A stretch of DNA of 64,000 bases from Neocallimastix lanati (nom. inval.) (lineage: Eukaryota > Neocallimastigomycota > Neocallimastigomycetes > Neocallimastigales > Neocallimastigaceae): NCBI GenBank assembly GCA_016946835.1, contig JACVTC010000040.1:108501-172500 (forward strand), read 5' to 3'. The notes below the pieces were generated by a model. It did no database searches. It had not been told where the DNA came from and worked only from the letters and a program-made list of their open reading frames with translations. The position numbers and the translations under genes were made by a program. Of the stretch, positions 26,831 to 39,335 are shown piece after piece (the stretch's first letter is position 1; every line of letters starts with the position of its first letter).

Positions 26831-27595
26831 GAATAAATTATTAAATGAATTAACATAAAAAAAAAATATGAATAAAAAAGAAATATCAATACAAAAAAAT
26901 ATGAATAAAAAATAAATTTGAATAAAAAAAAATATGAATAAAAAAAATTAAAAAATTAAAAAATAATTTATTATCATTATATCACTTTTTCTACTGTTAA
27001 AAAAGTAAATTTTATCATAATTTAATTGAAACCATTTTTTGAGAATACTAAATATATACAAAGAATTATTTCTTATATTGTTAGTTTTATATATATAATC
27101 GGTATTTTTTTTTTTTTTTTAAATTATAAAAATGATGTATATAAAGATAAAAAATATTATAAAGTTAATATATATATATATAAATGATATCTATTTATGT
27201 ATTTTTTTTTCTATTATAAAATTATATATAATTAGATTTTTTATTTTAATTTTAGTAATGAAACATCTCTAAATAGTGGAACATCTTTACATTAGAAATA
27301 TATATTTATTTCTGATTGTATTATCTCCATTTACCTTATTATTATTTGTTATTATTTATTTTTTTATTTTATTTATTTTATTTTGTGTTTCATAAATTTC
27401 TAAAAAAAAAAAAAAAAAAAAAAAAATAACTATAGTTAGTATACAATAAAAAAGAAATGAAAAGAATGAAGAATATAAATATATAGATTCATTTTTTTTT
27501 TAATTATGATGGATATTTATTCTTAATTTTATTTTTATTTTTTTATAGTATAATATGAATAAAGGAATAGTTTTTAAGGAAAAGAAAAATGTGTT
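26831..27595. other. AT-rich intergenic with ATATGAATAAAAAA-type repeats
   Basis: Short degenerate repeats (aatatgaataaaaaa) at 26860-26945, a T-run at 27105-27120 and an A-run at 27400-27426. No gene. Confidence 0.5.
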
Positions 27596-27992
27596 TGAAT
27601 CTATTTTTACTTTTAAATTACTTTAATAGTAATAATAACTATAGCAATAATAGTTATAATAATATTAGTAATAGTATTGAAAATAATGTGTATGTTGATT
27701 CTAGTGTGTGTGAAAAAAGTGTTTAATTTTCCTTCTTGGGGGAAGAAGTATTAATAACAGTACAAGAGAATGGAAGGATCTATTTAAGTGCCAAATGAAG
27801 TCTGATGCTTATTCTGATATATGGTTACTTCAGCTCTTCTTTAATCGATTATACCTATTGCTATTGGTCAGCAATGATCTTTGTTCAATAGGTTCAAATC
27901 GAATCCAACTACTACTACAAACCAAGAGCGTCAATGCTGAAGAAACAGTAATACAGGCCGCAACCAATGAAGATCATAATTTCGTATCTTAA
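27596..27992 (+). pseudogene. Third gag-like fragment of the same retroelement family
   Basis: A broken reading in two frames parallels the 25-kb gag-like region. An Asn/Ser-rich start (NNISNSIENN) is followed by a Phe-Leu-Gly segment after a stop at about 27722, then EWKDLFKCQMKSDAYSDI (compare YIKEWDILFKNQ), LQLFFNRLYL, and the tail SVNAEETVIQAATNEDHNF to a stop at 27990. No LTR-like repeats flank it. The start at 27795 commonly read in this frame lies inside the degenerate region, so it is not a genuine gene start. Confidence 0.5.
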
Positions 27993-28199
27993 AAATTATG
28001 ATTAACATTGAGAAGTTAAAAAATAATTATTGTACTACAGTATAATAATGCCCTTGTGAAGCTTTGCTGGTATTAATTAAATGATATTAGAGTACATTAT
28101 ACCATTATTTTATTTTATTTAATTTTTTTTTTTATTTTTTTTTTTTTTGTTTATTCTTTTTTCTTTTTTTTCTTTTTATTATATGTATTTTATTAATTA

Positions 28200-28311
28200 T
28201 TTAATTAATAAAGATGAAACAATTTTTCCTGTCATTAAAAAAAAAAAAAAAATTTAAATTATTTATTTTATTAACTATTTAATTAATAAAAATGAAGCAA
28301 TTTTTGCTGCC

Positions 28312-28350
<39 letters not shown>

Positions 28351-28385
28351 AAATTATTTATTTTATTATTTATTTAAAAATGAAA
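28200..28385. repeat. Tandem near-duplicates with A-runs
   Basis: Two units of about 90 bp (tatttaattaataaagatgaaacaattttt... and tatttaattaataaaaatgaagcaattttt...), each ending in a poly(A) run (15 and about 31 nt) followed by ttaaattatttattttatta. The arrangement resembles two short polyadenylated insertions in tandem. Confidence 0.6.
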
Positions 28386-28507
28386 TAATATCTAATAATT
28401 TATTATATATATATATATATAAACTTTCTCCAAAGACATATAGTACAAATGAAAAATTACTAAACACTTTTAATTACTTTCTACTTATATATATAATATA
28501 ATAAGAA

Positions 28508-28685
28508 GTTATTTTTATTCTTATTTTTATTTTAATAATATTGTTATTATTTTAATCATATTATTTTTATTTTTATTTTTATTTTAATAATATTGTTATT
28601 ATTTTAATCATATTATTTTTATTTTTATTTTTATTTTAATAATATTGTTATCATTTTAATCATATTATTTTTGTTCTTATTTTTA
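28508..28685. repeat. 52-bp tandem repeat, about three copies
   Basis: ttttaataatattgttatta recurs at 28530, 28582 and 28634 with a constant 52-bp period; the third copy has small changes (gttatcatt; gttctt). Confidence 0.9.
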
Positions 28686-28984
28686 TTTTTTATAATATTA
28701 TTTTTATATTTAATATATATTAAAAATTATAATTATTATTTTTAATTAATACTTATTATAAGTTGTTATTCTTTTATATTTGTTCAGAGTAGTTTTTTTT
28801 TTTTTTTAAAAAAAAAAAAAATAAAAATAAAATAAAATAAAAACTATTATTAATTAATAATAACTAAGTTTTATAAATTATTAAATTAAATTTTAATTAT
28901 AATACTATTATATGTTCCAATATATTATTACTATAAAAGAGTATTTAATTTTAATTTTAATTTGATTTTAAAATAAAACAATAT

Positions 28985-29110
28985 TCAATGTTCTTGGAAT
29001 AGAAGGGTGTTATACTATGTATATGCTTAGTTCTGGCATAGGCATCACGTCGACTACTCTCCTCATATTATGCTCTCCAGAGCAATATTGGTCTTAAACA
29101 TAAGGATACA
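28985..29110. other. Isolated GC-richer patch of unknown origin
   Basis: About 125 bp (beginning tgttcttggaatagaagggt and containing catcacgtcgactactctcc) with far more G/C than its surroundings. The leading TGTT would fit a solo-LTR remnant of another family, but no second copy is visible in the window. It does not fold as a tRNA and no frame is convincing. Confidence 0.35.
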
Positions 29111-30157
29111 TTTTTCTTTTTTTTTTTTGTTTTGTATTTTTGTTGTGTTTTTATTTTATTTTATTAAATATAAAAAAAAATTTAATAGAAACAATTAATA
29201 GAAATTATTTAACAAAACTATTTAAAGAATTATTTAATAGAATTGTTTAATAGAATTATTTAAAATATTAAAGAAATAATTAATTATTTTGTATCTCAAT
29301 AATAGTTTACATAAACTTTATATAATAATATTATTAAAAAAAGAACATTTAATTTTTTTCACCTTAATAATAGAATTATTTTTTTTCTATAATAATTATT
29401 TTTATTGCAATTTATTTATTTAAAAATTAAAATCAAATTTTAAACTTTCTCCTTATTATTTTATTTTATCCAATTTTAATTAAAAAGAAAAAAAAATTTT
29501 TTTTGTTCTCTTATCAACATTAAATTAAATATGATACTATTCTATATTCTATATAGAATATACTAAGTTTTAAAATATTGTTTTAATAGTGTATTGTTTA
29601 TATATATATGTATATATAACTATTATTAAAATTTTCAAGATTAAAGTAATTTTTAATTAATAATGATATTTTATTTTATGTTTTTTGGTTTATTTTTAAA
29701 CATATTAATATTATGAATAATGAATTATTCTTTTGACTGGTTTTATATTTAGGATGTAAAATGTAAAATGATAATGATTAATTAATGTTTATATAATTAT
29801 TAATAAATAATTTTATATGCTAAATAAAAAAATAAAATACTTTTCAAGCAGTATTAATTTTGAATATAAATAATTATTATAAGTAATTAATATATATATA
29901 TATATATATAAAAGTTATGATCTTGAATATTGCAATTAAATAGTTTTTCTTCGTGATACCATTGATTATTTAAATTAATAATATCAGTTGAGCAAACAAT
30001 TTTAATTTTTAATAAATATTTAAATAAATTTTCAATATATTCAATGAGTGAAATTTTAATTATTAATAGTCTATTAAATATTTATTAATATTAGATAAAA
30101 TATTTTTTTCATATTATTATAAATATATTTATTAGAAACTAATAAAATTGGCTTTAT

Positions 30158-30799
30158 TTATTGTCTTTTAATACTTTAATTAATATCTTTTCAATTTAAT
30201 ATTTGATTATTCATTTATTTAATTATTTGAAATAAATAAATAGTAGATAAATAAAATAAATAAATAAATAGAAGACAAATAAATAAAATAAATAAATAAA
30301 TAAAATAAATTAATAAATAAATAAATAGAAGACAAATAAATGTAATAAATGGATAAAAAAAATAAATAAATATAAGATAAATAAATAAATAATAAATAAT
30401 AAATCATTAATATACACTATTTCACTATTTATTATTTCCATTTATTATTTATTATTTATTATTATTATTATTAATTATTACTATTATTTATTATTTATTA
30501 TTATTAATTATTACTATTATTATTATTAATTATTACTATTATTTATTATTTATTATTATTAATTATTATTATTATTATTAATTATTACTATTATTATTAT
30601 TACTATATATTATTTATTATTTATTATTATTTATTATTATTTATTCTTTATTATTCTTTATTATTATTCTTTATTCTTTATTATTAATATTATATATCAT
30701 TCAAATTTTATTATTAAAAGGGTCATTGTCATTAATATATAAAATAATATTAATTGAAAATAAAAAAAAAAAAAAAAAAATAATTATATTAATTGAATG

Positions 30800-30840
<41 letters not shown>

Positions 30841-30985
30841 AAAAAATAAAAATTGGCTTTTTTTTTTTTTATTGTCTTTTCAATTTAATATTTGATTATT
30901 CATTTATTTCATTATTTGAAATAAATAAATAAACAGAAGATAAATAAATAGGAAATAAATAAATCATAGGAAATAAAGCTTATAT
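30158..30985. repeat. Low-complexity block bounded by a direct repeat
   Basis: The phrase tcaatttaatatttgattatt with following catttattt...ttgaaataaataaa occurs near 30190-30240 and again near 30880-30925. Between them lie (TAAA)n-type sequence (30230-30400), TTA/TTTATTA repeats (30430-30690) and two A-runs. Open frames here are repeat artefacts. Confidence 0.7.
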
Positions 30986-31289
30986 ATATACTGTTTAACT
31001 GTAAATTAAAAATATTTAATAATAATAATATTTTAACTGTAAATTAAAAATAATACTTTTTTTTTTAAATCTATTTCATTCTAATATTACTGGCGAATAA
31101 AAATAGTATTATATTGCTATTTGATAAATATATATATATAATTAATTAATATCGATATAATATAATAATAATAGATAGATATTTTTAATGAGGTCTTATT
31201 CTTACTAGGTTATATAATTAGAAACATTATTGTATATGTAATATATTAAAATACTAAAATAATTAGAAATATTACTTAAAAAGTTTATT

Positions 31290-31328
<39 letters not shown>

Positions 31329-31463
31329 ATTTTAAACATTTTCATTATATACTTATGGAATTAAACGAAGATCTAAAAATTAATCAAATTAGTTAAAAAT
31401 ATTGTTATTGTACATTTAGTTTTCAATTTTTTCCTATGTATTAATGTAGTTTTTATATGAGAG

Positions 31464-31574
31464 TATATATATATATTTATCAATTCACTAAATAAAATAA
31501 TTAATATCATATAGGATATTTTTATAAAAATATATATATAATTTCAATAATATATAATAATATAATTTAAATTT

Positions 31575-31607
<33 letters not shown>

Positions 31608-31662
31608 TATATCAATTCACTAAATAAAATAATTAATATAATATCATATAGGATATTTTTAT
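31464..31662. repeat. About 55-bp imperfect direct repeat
   Basis: tcaattcactaaataaaata with following attaatatcatataggatatttttata appears near 31478 and again near 31612 (with an extra taatat), separated by A and TA runs. The second copy leads straight into the large palindrome. Confidence 0.8.
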
Positions 31663-31669
31663 AACTTAG

Positions 31670-31743
31670 GTAACTTATTACAAACATTTTGAAATAGTAA
31701 TTCTAGAACGAATTACTATTTCAAAATGTTTGTAATAAGTTAC
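31670..31743. repeat. Perfect palindrome, 33-bp arms, 8-nt loop
   Basis: The left arm at 31670-31702 begins gtaacttattacaaacattt. The loop is ctagaacg, and the right arm at 31711-31743 is the exact reverse complement. The arms are not simple repeats. No gene is nearby, so this is not an obvious terminator. It could be a foldback mobile element core or a recent inverted duplication. Confidence 0.95.
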
Positions 31744-32697
31744 TTACCAAAGAAATAAAAATGTATATTTTATTTATTATTATTATAGAATATTATTATA
31801 ATATTATAATTATTAATAAAAATATATATATATTATTATATTTTCTTAGAAATTGTATATGAATGTAAGGTTTATTTCTTATTTGAATCATTAAATTTAT
31901 TATTATTTTATATATATATATATATTTTATACTTTACATTTTATATATAAAGTTAATAGAGATTGTCTTTTCATTAAATTTAAAAAATTATTAGTATATT
32001 TAAAATTTTGTAAAATCAAAAACTATCATAATATTATGTATAAATATTATATACATACAAATTAAATAAAATTACATTATAAAAATATATATTAATATGA
32101 CTCTTTACAAATGATATAATAATTTATTTTATTATCATTATTATTATTATCATTATTATTATTATTTTTTAAATCCAACAAAAACGATTCTATATTAAGA
32201 AAATGATCTTTATCGTTTATATTTAATATAATTATAATTAGTATTAAAGTTATTTATTTCTTTTTTTTTTAAAAAAAAAAATGAAATTGTTAGTAACATA
32301 ATTAATTATTTTCATATGAATTTTTTTTTTTTTTTTTTTTTTATTTTTTCATATGATGATAAATACATATAAATCTGTAAAGTTCAAAATGGCTCTAACG
32401 AATATAATAATTATAAAATTATTGTATTTGATAAATAATCAAAATATTGTAAAAAAAAAATTTTAAAAATAATTAATCAAAATGGGCATTAATAAATATA
32501 ATAATTAAAAAAAGATTTTTATATAATAAAATTATTAATATTTAAAATTTTTTTTTTTTTTTTTAAAAAAAAAGAACGCATTAATTAGAATATTAATAAT
32601 AACAATTATTTTTCAAATAATATATAATATCATATATATATCATTAATAGTTTTTTTTTTTTTTTTCTTTTTGATTTTTATTTATATGAATTCATCA

Positions 32698-33123
32698 TTT
32701 TTATTTATTTAATTTTATTTAAAATTTGTTAAATTTAAGTATAATAAATATATTATTTTTTTTTTCTTTATAAAAAAAAAAAAATATTATTACTAGATAT
32801 ATAAATGATTATATTTAATGAAATATAGTTAATGAAATTTATAATAAATAATTCAAGGAAAACAAAACGAAAATAAACGTTTTATTTTAATCATTTTTAT
32901 TTATTTTATTTTATTTAAAATTTGTTAAATTTAAGTATAATAAATATATTATTTTTTTTTCTTTTTTTAAAAAAAAAATATTATTACTATATATATAAAA
33001 ATATAAAAGAAATAATATAAATTATTATATTACTAAATGATTATATTTAATGAAATACAGTCAATGAAATTTATAATAAATAATTCAAGGAAAACAAAAC
33101 GAAAATAAACGTTTTATTTTAAT
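32698..33123. repeat. About 200-bp tandem duplication
   Basis: aatttgttaaatttaagtat, the following T-run/A-run junction, and the ending caaggaaaacaaaacgaaaa plus ataaacgttttattttaat occur in both halves (about 32698-32891 and about 32896-33123). The second copy carries an extra stretch of about 36 bp at 33000-33036. Confidence 0.85.
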
Positions 33124-33614
33124 AATATATATATGTATATATATTTTTATGAGTTAATAATACTATTTTCTTTAAGTGTCATGAAATTCGAAGGAATTAT
33201 TAGGGTTTTGTTGAAGTAATTGAAATATATAAATATTTATTTATTTATTTTGATATTACAAGATTCATATGCCGAGTAACGAAAGTTTTTGTAAAAATAC
33301 TATGCAAATAATATTTTCTATTAATAACTTAATTATATAAATGCAATATATTAGATATTTTAATAAAATGTCATTAAACCGATAATTATATATATTATTA
33401 ATAAATAATAATATTATTTAAATTATTATTAATTAATTAATAGAATAAAATTTTATAAAATTAATAAAAATATATATATATTTTTGTATTAATCTCATAT
33501 ATATTATATTAATTATGGAAAGAAATTTTATAATAATTAACAACTTTTATTGCTACTATTTTTAGACTTTAAAATTATAGATATAATTATATATATAATT
33601 ATATATAATATAAA

Positions 33615-33648
<34 letters not shown>

Positions 33649-34777
33649 GTAATTTGATATTATATGTAAAAATTAATATTAATGATTTATAATACAAAAA
33701 AAAAAAAAAAGTGTATTCTATCTAATTTTTTAATAAAAAAAATGATATTTTAAATTTAAATAAAAATAATAATAATAATAACTAGAAAATATTCTATATA
33801 TACTATTAAAATATTTAAATATAAATATGTAATCATATTAATTTAAAATATTAAAATTTTTAATAAATATTAATTTTATTGATAGATTATTTATACTAAT
33901 ACTATAAATAATAATATAGTATTTATGTCTTTGGAAAATGAAAATAAAAAAATTTAATAAAGCATTAATAATTTTTTGTTATGAGTTCTTCATATCATGT
34001 TTATTACTATTTTTAAAATAATTTACATTATATTTATTAAATTGTAATATAATTATTGAATAGCATTTTTATTTCATTTAGATTATTAGCTTAAATTAAT
34101 ATGAATATGATACAAATTATGAACTAAATATTTATTATTTTTATTTAAATTAAAATAAATAAAAAAAAAAAGAAAAAAAAAAAGAAAAAAGAATTTGTTT
34201 TTTAAATATAAATAACAATAACATAAATTTATAAATTTATAAATTTATACGTTTTATTTGAATTAAGTTAATTATTAATTTATGAATAATAAAATTCAAT
34301 AGATTGATTAAAATTTTTATCCAAATTTATTCATAAAAATAAATTTGAATAATTTTTTTTTTATTTTTATTTTTATTTTTTTTTTTTTTTTTTAAATTAA
34401 CATTAATAAAATATATTAATTGGGGGATTCTATTAAATATTATTGGAGTATTAATATAAAAATAATAAATAAATAAAAAAAAATATTATATTAATATATC
34501 ATTTTATTAATACCATCGCTCTCGATTGTTACCAATATTGTATATTAAATAATTTTTTTATATACAATAGACTAAGATGTAATGATCAAGCACGATTATC
34601 AGATTATTATTTGTATTATATAATATTCCTATTTTTAATTTTATTCCATTAATTCAAAAGCTAAGTTAATGGTTGTTCTTAAAACATTGAAAACTAAGAA
34701 GTTATGGTCATAAATAGAAAACTAAAAAAAAAAAAAAGGTCATTTTTATTAAATCAAAAACTATGAAATAATAATCA

Positions 34778-34810
<33 letters not shown>

Positions 34811-35297
34811 AATATATTTTTTTTTTTTTTTAATTAAATTGAAATTAAACATAGTATACAGTTTATCAATCACACTAATTTATCAGTATAACCTAATATA
34901 TATCATTTGATAAATTACCATAATCCATAAACTATTTAACGTTTATTAATATTAATAAATAAAAATAAATACTAAAATAAATAATAAAATAAATAAATAA
35001 ATAAATAAATAAATAAAAAGGAACGAAAAATCTATTCATAAATTTATATTATATTAATACTTATATTTTTTTTTTAAATTTAAAAATATACTATAATATA
35101 AATAAATATAAATAAATAATACACTTTTTATTAAATTTTAAGGTTAATATATATTAAAAATATATTATGATGTAAATAAAAAAGATTGTTCCTTGAAAAT
35201 AAAAACTTTTTATTTGAATTTTAAATATTAAAACTTTAAATTAAATATTATAATTATGCATTTATATTTATAAGAAAATATAAAATGATAAAATTTT

Positions 35298-35330
<33 letters not shown>

Positions 35331-35779
35331 ATACATTTCAACTTTTATTTTATTTAAAATTTAAGATATGTTTTAGGTGATAGTATATAGTAATAATTAT
35401 ACAATAGAATTTATAATCTAACATTAAAAAAAAAAAAAATAGTTTTCTCCCAATTTAAAAATTTTGAAGTATATTTTTAAATAATATAATATAAAACCCA
35501 ATAATATTATAATAATATTTATATATATAAAAAAAAATAAATAAAATAAAATAAAAGATAATATATAATTATTATTAAATAATTAAAAAATGTTAATAAT
35601 ACCTTTTAATTATTATTCCTTCAAACGAAAAAATAATAAATCAAGATATATATAGAATAATATAAAAAAAAAAGCTAATATAAAAAAAAAGATATTATTA
35701 ATAATAAAAATAAAATAAAATACATCATAAATATAAAAAACCAACATTATTTTAAAAAAAATATATTATTTTTGTAATA
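33124..35779. other. AT-rich intergenic upstream of paralogue B
   Basis: Simple repeats and long T-runs (33620-33648, 35299-35329), (ATT)n at 34775-34808 and (AAAT)n at 34980-35018. The poly(T) tract 450 bp upstream of the next gene could be a nucleosome-excluding promoter element; this is inference. No gene seen. Confidence 0.5.
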
Positions 35780-36883
35780 ATGCCTTTATTTAATAATTCA
35801 TCCTCAAATATACCTCCAGAAGTTGATTCTGAAATTCCTATTGATGAACTTCCAAAGATTGATGGAAGAAGAAGACTTTCCTTTAAGAAAAGCTTCTTTG
35901 TATGGTCAACTCAAAAACAAATTTTGGATAGAAATAAATTTATATTTGATTCAAATTCCATGATTCAATCAGGAAAGGGCAAAGAAAGTCGTCATGACAG
36001 TTATATAATAAAATCAAAAAAATATAACACCCGTGGTTCTATTAATTATGATGAAAGTGATAATGACTATTCAAGCGAAAGTGATATTGATGAAAATGAA
36101 GAAAATGAAAAGAAGGACTACTATTCCATGGAAGATTTGGATAATATAACTGCATTAAAAAAGAAATACCCTAAAATAAGAAATGTTCCTCCATTATCAG
36201 AAAGTACTTTATGCTACTCTTCAAATACAAATACTATAAACACAATATCATTGGAATTTAGTCAAAAATCAAGATTAATATCAAATAATGATATAAATTA
36301 TGGACTTTGTGATAATCAAAATAATGAAGGTATTTTAAATATTAACAAGGAAGACAAAAATATTGGTGAAAATAGCGGTAATAATGGTAATGATGAAAAT
36401 AAAAGTAATATAAATGTTATTGATGGACAAAAAGAAAGCAATGAAGAAAATAAAAAAGAAAATAATGAAGAGAATAAAATAGAAACTAATGAAGAGAATA
36501 AAATAGAAACTAATGAAGAGAATAAAATAGAAAATAATGAAGAAAACAAAGAAGAAAATAATGAAGAAAATAATGGGGAAGACAGTGAAGAAGGTAGTAT
36601 AGATGATTATGAAAAAAGTAGTGATCAAAGTAATAATATTGATGATATAAATATTGATAATATTGATAAAGTGTATAATTTTGATTTTGAAGAATATTAT
36701 GAGAGTGATATTGAAGAAAATGAAAATAAATATAGCTTACCACTTTCAAAAAATAAGAAAAGAGAAAGTAAAAAAACAGTTACGTTTAGTGATAATATAG
36801 TAATAATTGAATCTCTTAAACCTCAAAAGGCAAGAAATATATTTAAAAGAGCTATATCAAAAATAATAAAGAAGAAGACATAA
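35780..36883 (+). CDS. Uncharacterised acidic Asn/Glu-rich protein with PP1-docking-like motif (paralogue B)
   Basis: Single-exon frame of 367 aa; no known family recognised. The N-terminal region has GRRRLSFKKSFFVWSTQ at about 29-45, matching the basic/aromatic patch of the 175-aa protein at 23139. Next come acidic runs (DESDNDYSSESDIDENEE, about 93-110) and LSESTLCYSSNTNT at about 138-151. A low-complexity E/N region at about 215-265 is built from imperfect octa/nonapeptide repeats (NEENKIET). KKTVTFSDNIVII at about 331-343 fits the PP1 RVxF-type docking pattern. The last residues are basic and amphipathic (NIFKRAISKIIKKK). Block order and spacing to the C-terminus match paralogue A, so homology is well supported although the linkers are unrelated. 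No signal peptide or membrane segment. The minus-strand frames over it are shadows of the repeat. Confidence 0.88.
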   Translation: MPLFNNSSSNIPPEVDSEIPIDELPKIDGRRRLSFKKSFFVWSTQKQILDRNKFIFDSNSMIQSGKGKESRHDSYIIKSKKYNTRGSINYDESDNDYSSESDIDENEENEKKDYYSMEDLDNITALKKKYPKIRNVPPLSESTLCYSSNTNTINTISLEFSQKSRLISNNDINYGLCDNQNNEGILNINKEDKNIGENSGNNGNDENKSNINVIDGQKESNEENKKENNEENKIETNEENKIETNEENKIENNEENKEENNEENNGEDSEEGSIDDYEKSSDQSNNIDDINIDNIDKVYNFDFEEYYESDIEENENKYSLPLSKNKKRESKKTVTFSDNIVIIESLKPQKARNIFKRAISKIIKKKT

Positions 36884-38105
36884 ACGATACAACTAAATAA
36901 TTGTAGTATGCAAATTATAAAAAAAAAAAAAAACAATTGAGGTTTATTTGATTTGTTTGGAAAATTCGTATAAAGCTTAATCTGGAGTATAATCATGGTC
37001 AATAGTTTCAAAAAAAATATTTTACCAAAATAATTATATATATATAAACATATATATATATAAACAGAAAGTGTTAAAATACGAATATATAAAAAAAATA
37101 TGAAATAAAAAATCGTATATATAAAATATATGGATTATATGGAAGGACATATAAGGAAACAACTAATAAATTAATATATTGTACAATTTTGAATAAATTT
37201 ATAATTAATTTATAAAAAAAATTATTAGATTTAATATTATAAAAAAAAATTATTTTATTGAAATATTAAATCTAATGATATAATATTCAATTCAACAATA
37301 AATGAATATAAATATTATGAAATAAATTATGAATGTTATTATATAATTTTATAATTATATGAATACATTAAAAATAGTAATAAAATTACATAAATTTTTA
37401 AATATTATTGGATATACATAATATTGCTTTATAAGTAAATAAATTATACTAAATTTTTGTGACATTTATGCTGCTTATTACTTTGTGTATAATTATATAC
37501 TCGAAGTAATTGCATTTTTGTTTAATAAAGATTATTTACTTTGTGTTTAATTAAATATATATTGTTTATAATTAGTAAAATTTTTGTTTATATATTTTAA
37601 TTAAAATAATTAAACGTAGTGATTTATAAAAAATCATGCTCATTTTTTTATTTGTTTACATATTTTAATTAAAATAATTAGTAAAATTTTGTTAATATAT
37701 TTTAATAAAAGTAATTAGTAAAATTTTGTTTATATATTTTAATTAAAATAATTAAACATAGTGATTAATAAAAAATCATACTCATTTTTTTTATTAAAAA
37801 ACATAGTCATTTATTATTCAATCATGATATATCTAAAAATATGTATTTTTGAAATTATTTAAATAATAAAATTTATATAGTAACATGTAAGAATATTTGT
37901 TATATCTATAAATAATTTAAAATTTATTTTCATATATATAATTTTTTATATAATACTTTTATATATAAATTTTAATATTTTTTTCATACTTCCATATATT
38001 CTATATAATACAATATTTTATATTTTTGTGTTTTTATTTATCATTTTTATAAAATTATTATAAAAAATTTTAAAAAATAAATTTATTAAGGAAAATTCAA
38101 AAGGT

Positions 38106-38142
<37 letters not shown>

Positions 38143-38224
38143 ATATCAATATATTTGTGTACTAATTTAATGATTTAATTTGTTTATGTTTATTTATAAT
38201 AAAATATTGTATTTTAAAAATTTA
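36884..38224. repeat. AT-rich intergenic with diverged repeats at 37570-37800
   Basis: A phrase of about 70-90 bp (tttgtttatatattttaatt, then aaaataattaaacgtagtga and aaaaaatcatgctcattttt) recurs two to three times at 37585-37800 in imperfect form. The rest is low-complexity, with a T-run at 38106-38138. No gene. Confidence 0.55.
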
Positions 38225-38530
38225 AAGAAATTTGCAATTCGGGAGTGTGCATTTCACCAAGGTTGTATTTCATCAATTGAAAATTATTATGAACAAATAA
38301 ATAAAATAAATTAAAATATTATTAATATTGATGTTATTTATTTTCTTAAATATTTAAATATTAAAAAAAAAAAATAATAATAATAATATTAAAAGAATAT
38401 TGATTATTAAATAAATATTATAAATATATTTTTTATAATTAAATATTACAAATAATAGGGGCGCATTAGTAAAAAGTTACATTTTAATGACAAGCCACTT
38501 GGCGAAACGCAACTCTTCTTTGCAATTATT
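38225..38530. mobile_element. Possible MITE remnant with inverted GC-richer ends
   Basis: The left patch gagtgtgcatttcaccaag (about 38243-38262) is a near match to the reverse complement of the right patch cttggcgaaacgcaactc (about 38499-38516). Both patches are much GC-richer than the AT spacer between them. The outer right edge is ggggcgcattagtaaaaagt. Boundaries and target-site duplication are unclear. Confidence 0.35.
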
Positions 38531-39119
38531 TAACAGTATTAATATAAAATAAAAATATAATTTTACAATAATTAAAATAATAATTACAATAATTAAAATA
38601 ATAATTATAATAATTATGATAGTTAAAAGTCATGGTTATATCAACTCTATTAATATATTTTTTATGATTAAGAGTTATATTTAAATTCTTTTGTAATATT
38701 ACATTGTGGCTTATATTAAATGTATCATAATTTGTTTCTATAAATATGAAGCTTATTTTTCATATATTTAAACATATTCTAACAGTTATAAATAATAATA
38801 AATAACAATAATTAAAATAATAATAAAAAATAATAATAATAAATAATTATAATAAATTCACATAACAATATTAAAATTATCAAAAATTTAAATATTATAA
38901 AAAACTTTGTTATTGATTAAATGTTATATGAAAATAATATTGCTAAATATGATAATATAATAAATAATATATAAATTCAAATAATTGTGAAAATATACTA
39001 AAAACAATGAAGAATTGGACACTTCAATAATGTAGTATCTTTATTTTATCTATATATTTTATTTCATTAATAACGTAATATCTTTATTTTATCTATTTAT
39101 TTTATTTCATTAATAGTCA
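38531..39119. other. AT-rich intergenic
   Basis: Short local repeats (acaataattaaaataataatt; tatctttattttatctat duplicated at 39037 and 39070). No gene seen. Confidence 0.5.
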
Positions 39120-39335
39120 ATATAATAAATAATAAATAATAAATAATAAATAATAAATAATAAATAATAAATAATAAATAATAAATAATAAATAATAAAT
39201 AATAAATAATAAATAATAAATAATAAATAATAAATAAATAATAATAATAAATAATAAATAATAAATAATAAATAATAAATAATAAATAATAATAAATAAT
39301 AAATAATAAATAATAAATAATAAATAATAAATAAT
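39120..39335. repeat. Heptanucleotide (AATAAAT)n array
   Basis: About 30 copies of taaataa with a few shortened units around 39236-39250 and 39290. Lies about 500 bp upstream of the secreted-protein gene. Confidence 0.95.

Noticed and set aside
27880-27930. Possible tRNA (ggttcaaatcgaatcc resembles a T-arm)
   Set aside because: No acceptor stem, D-arm or anticodon arm can be placed; it lies in the gag-like fragment.
36316-36749. Several minus-strand frames of 77-97 aa
   Set aside because: Shadows of the E/N repeat region in paralogue B; a repeat with a period near a multiple of three keeps other frames open.
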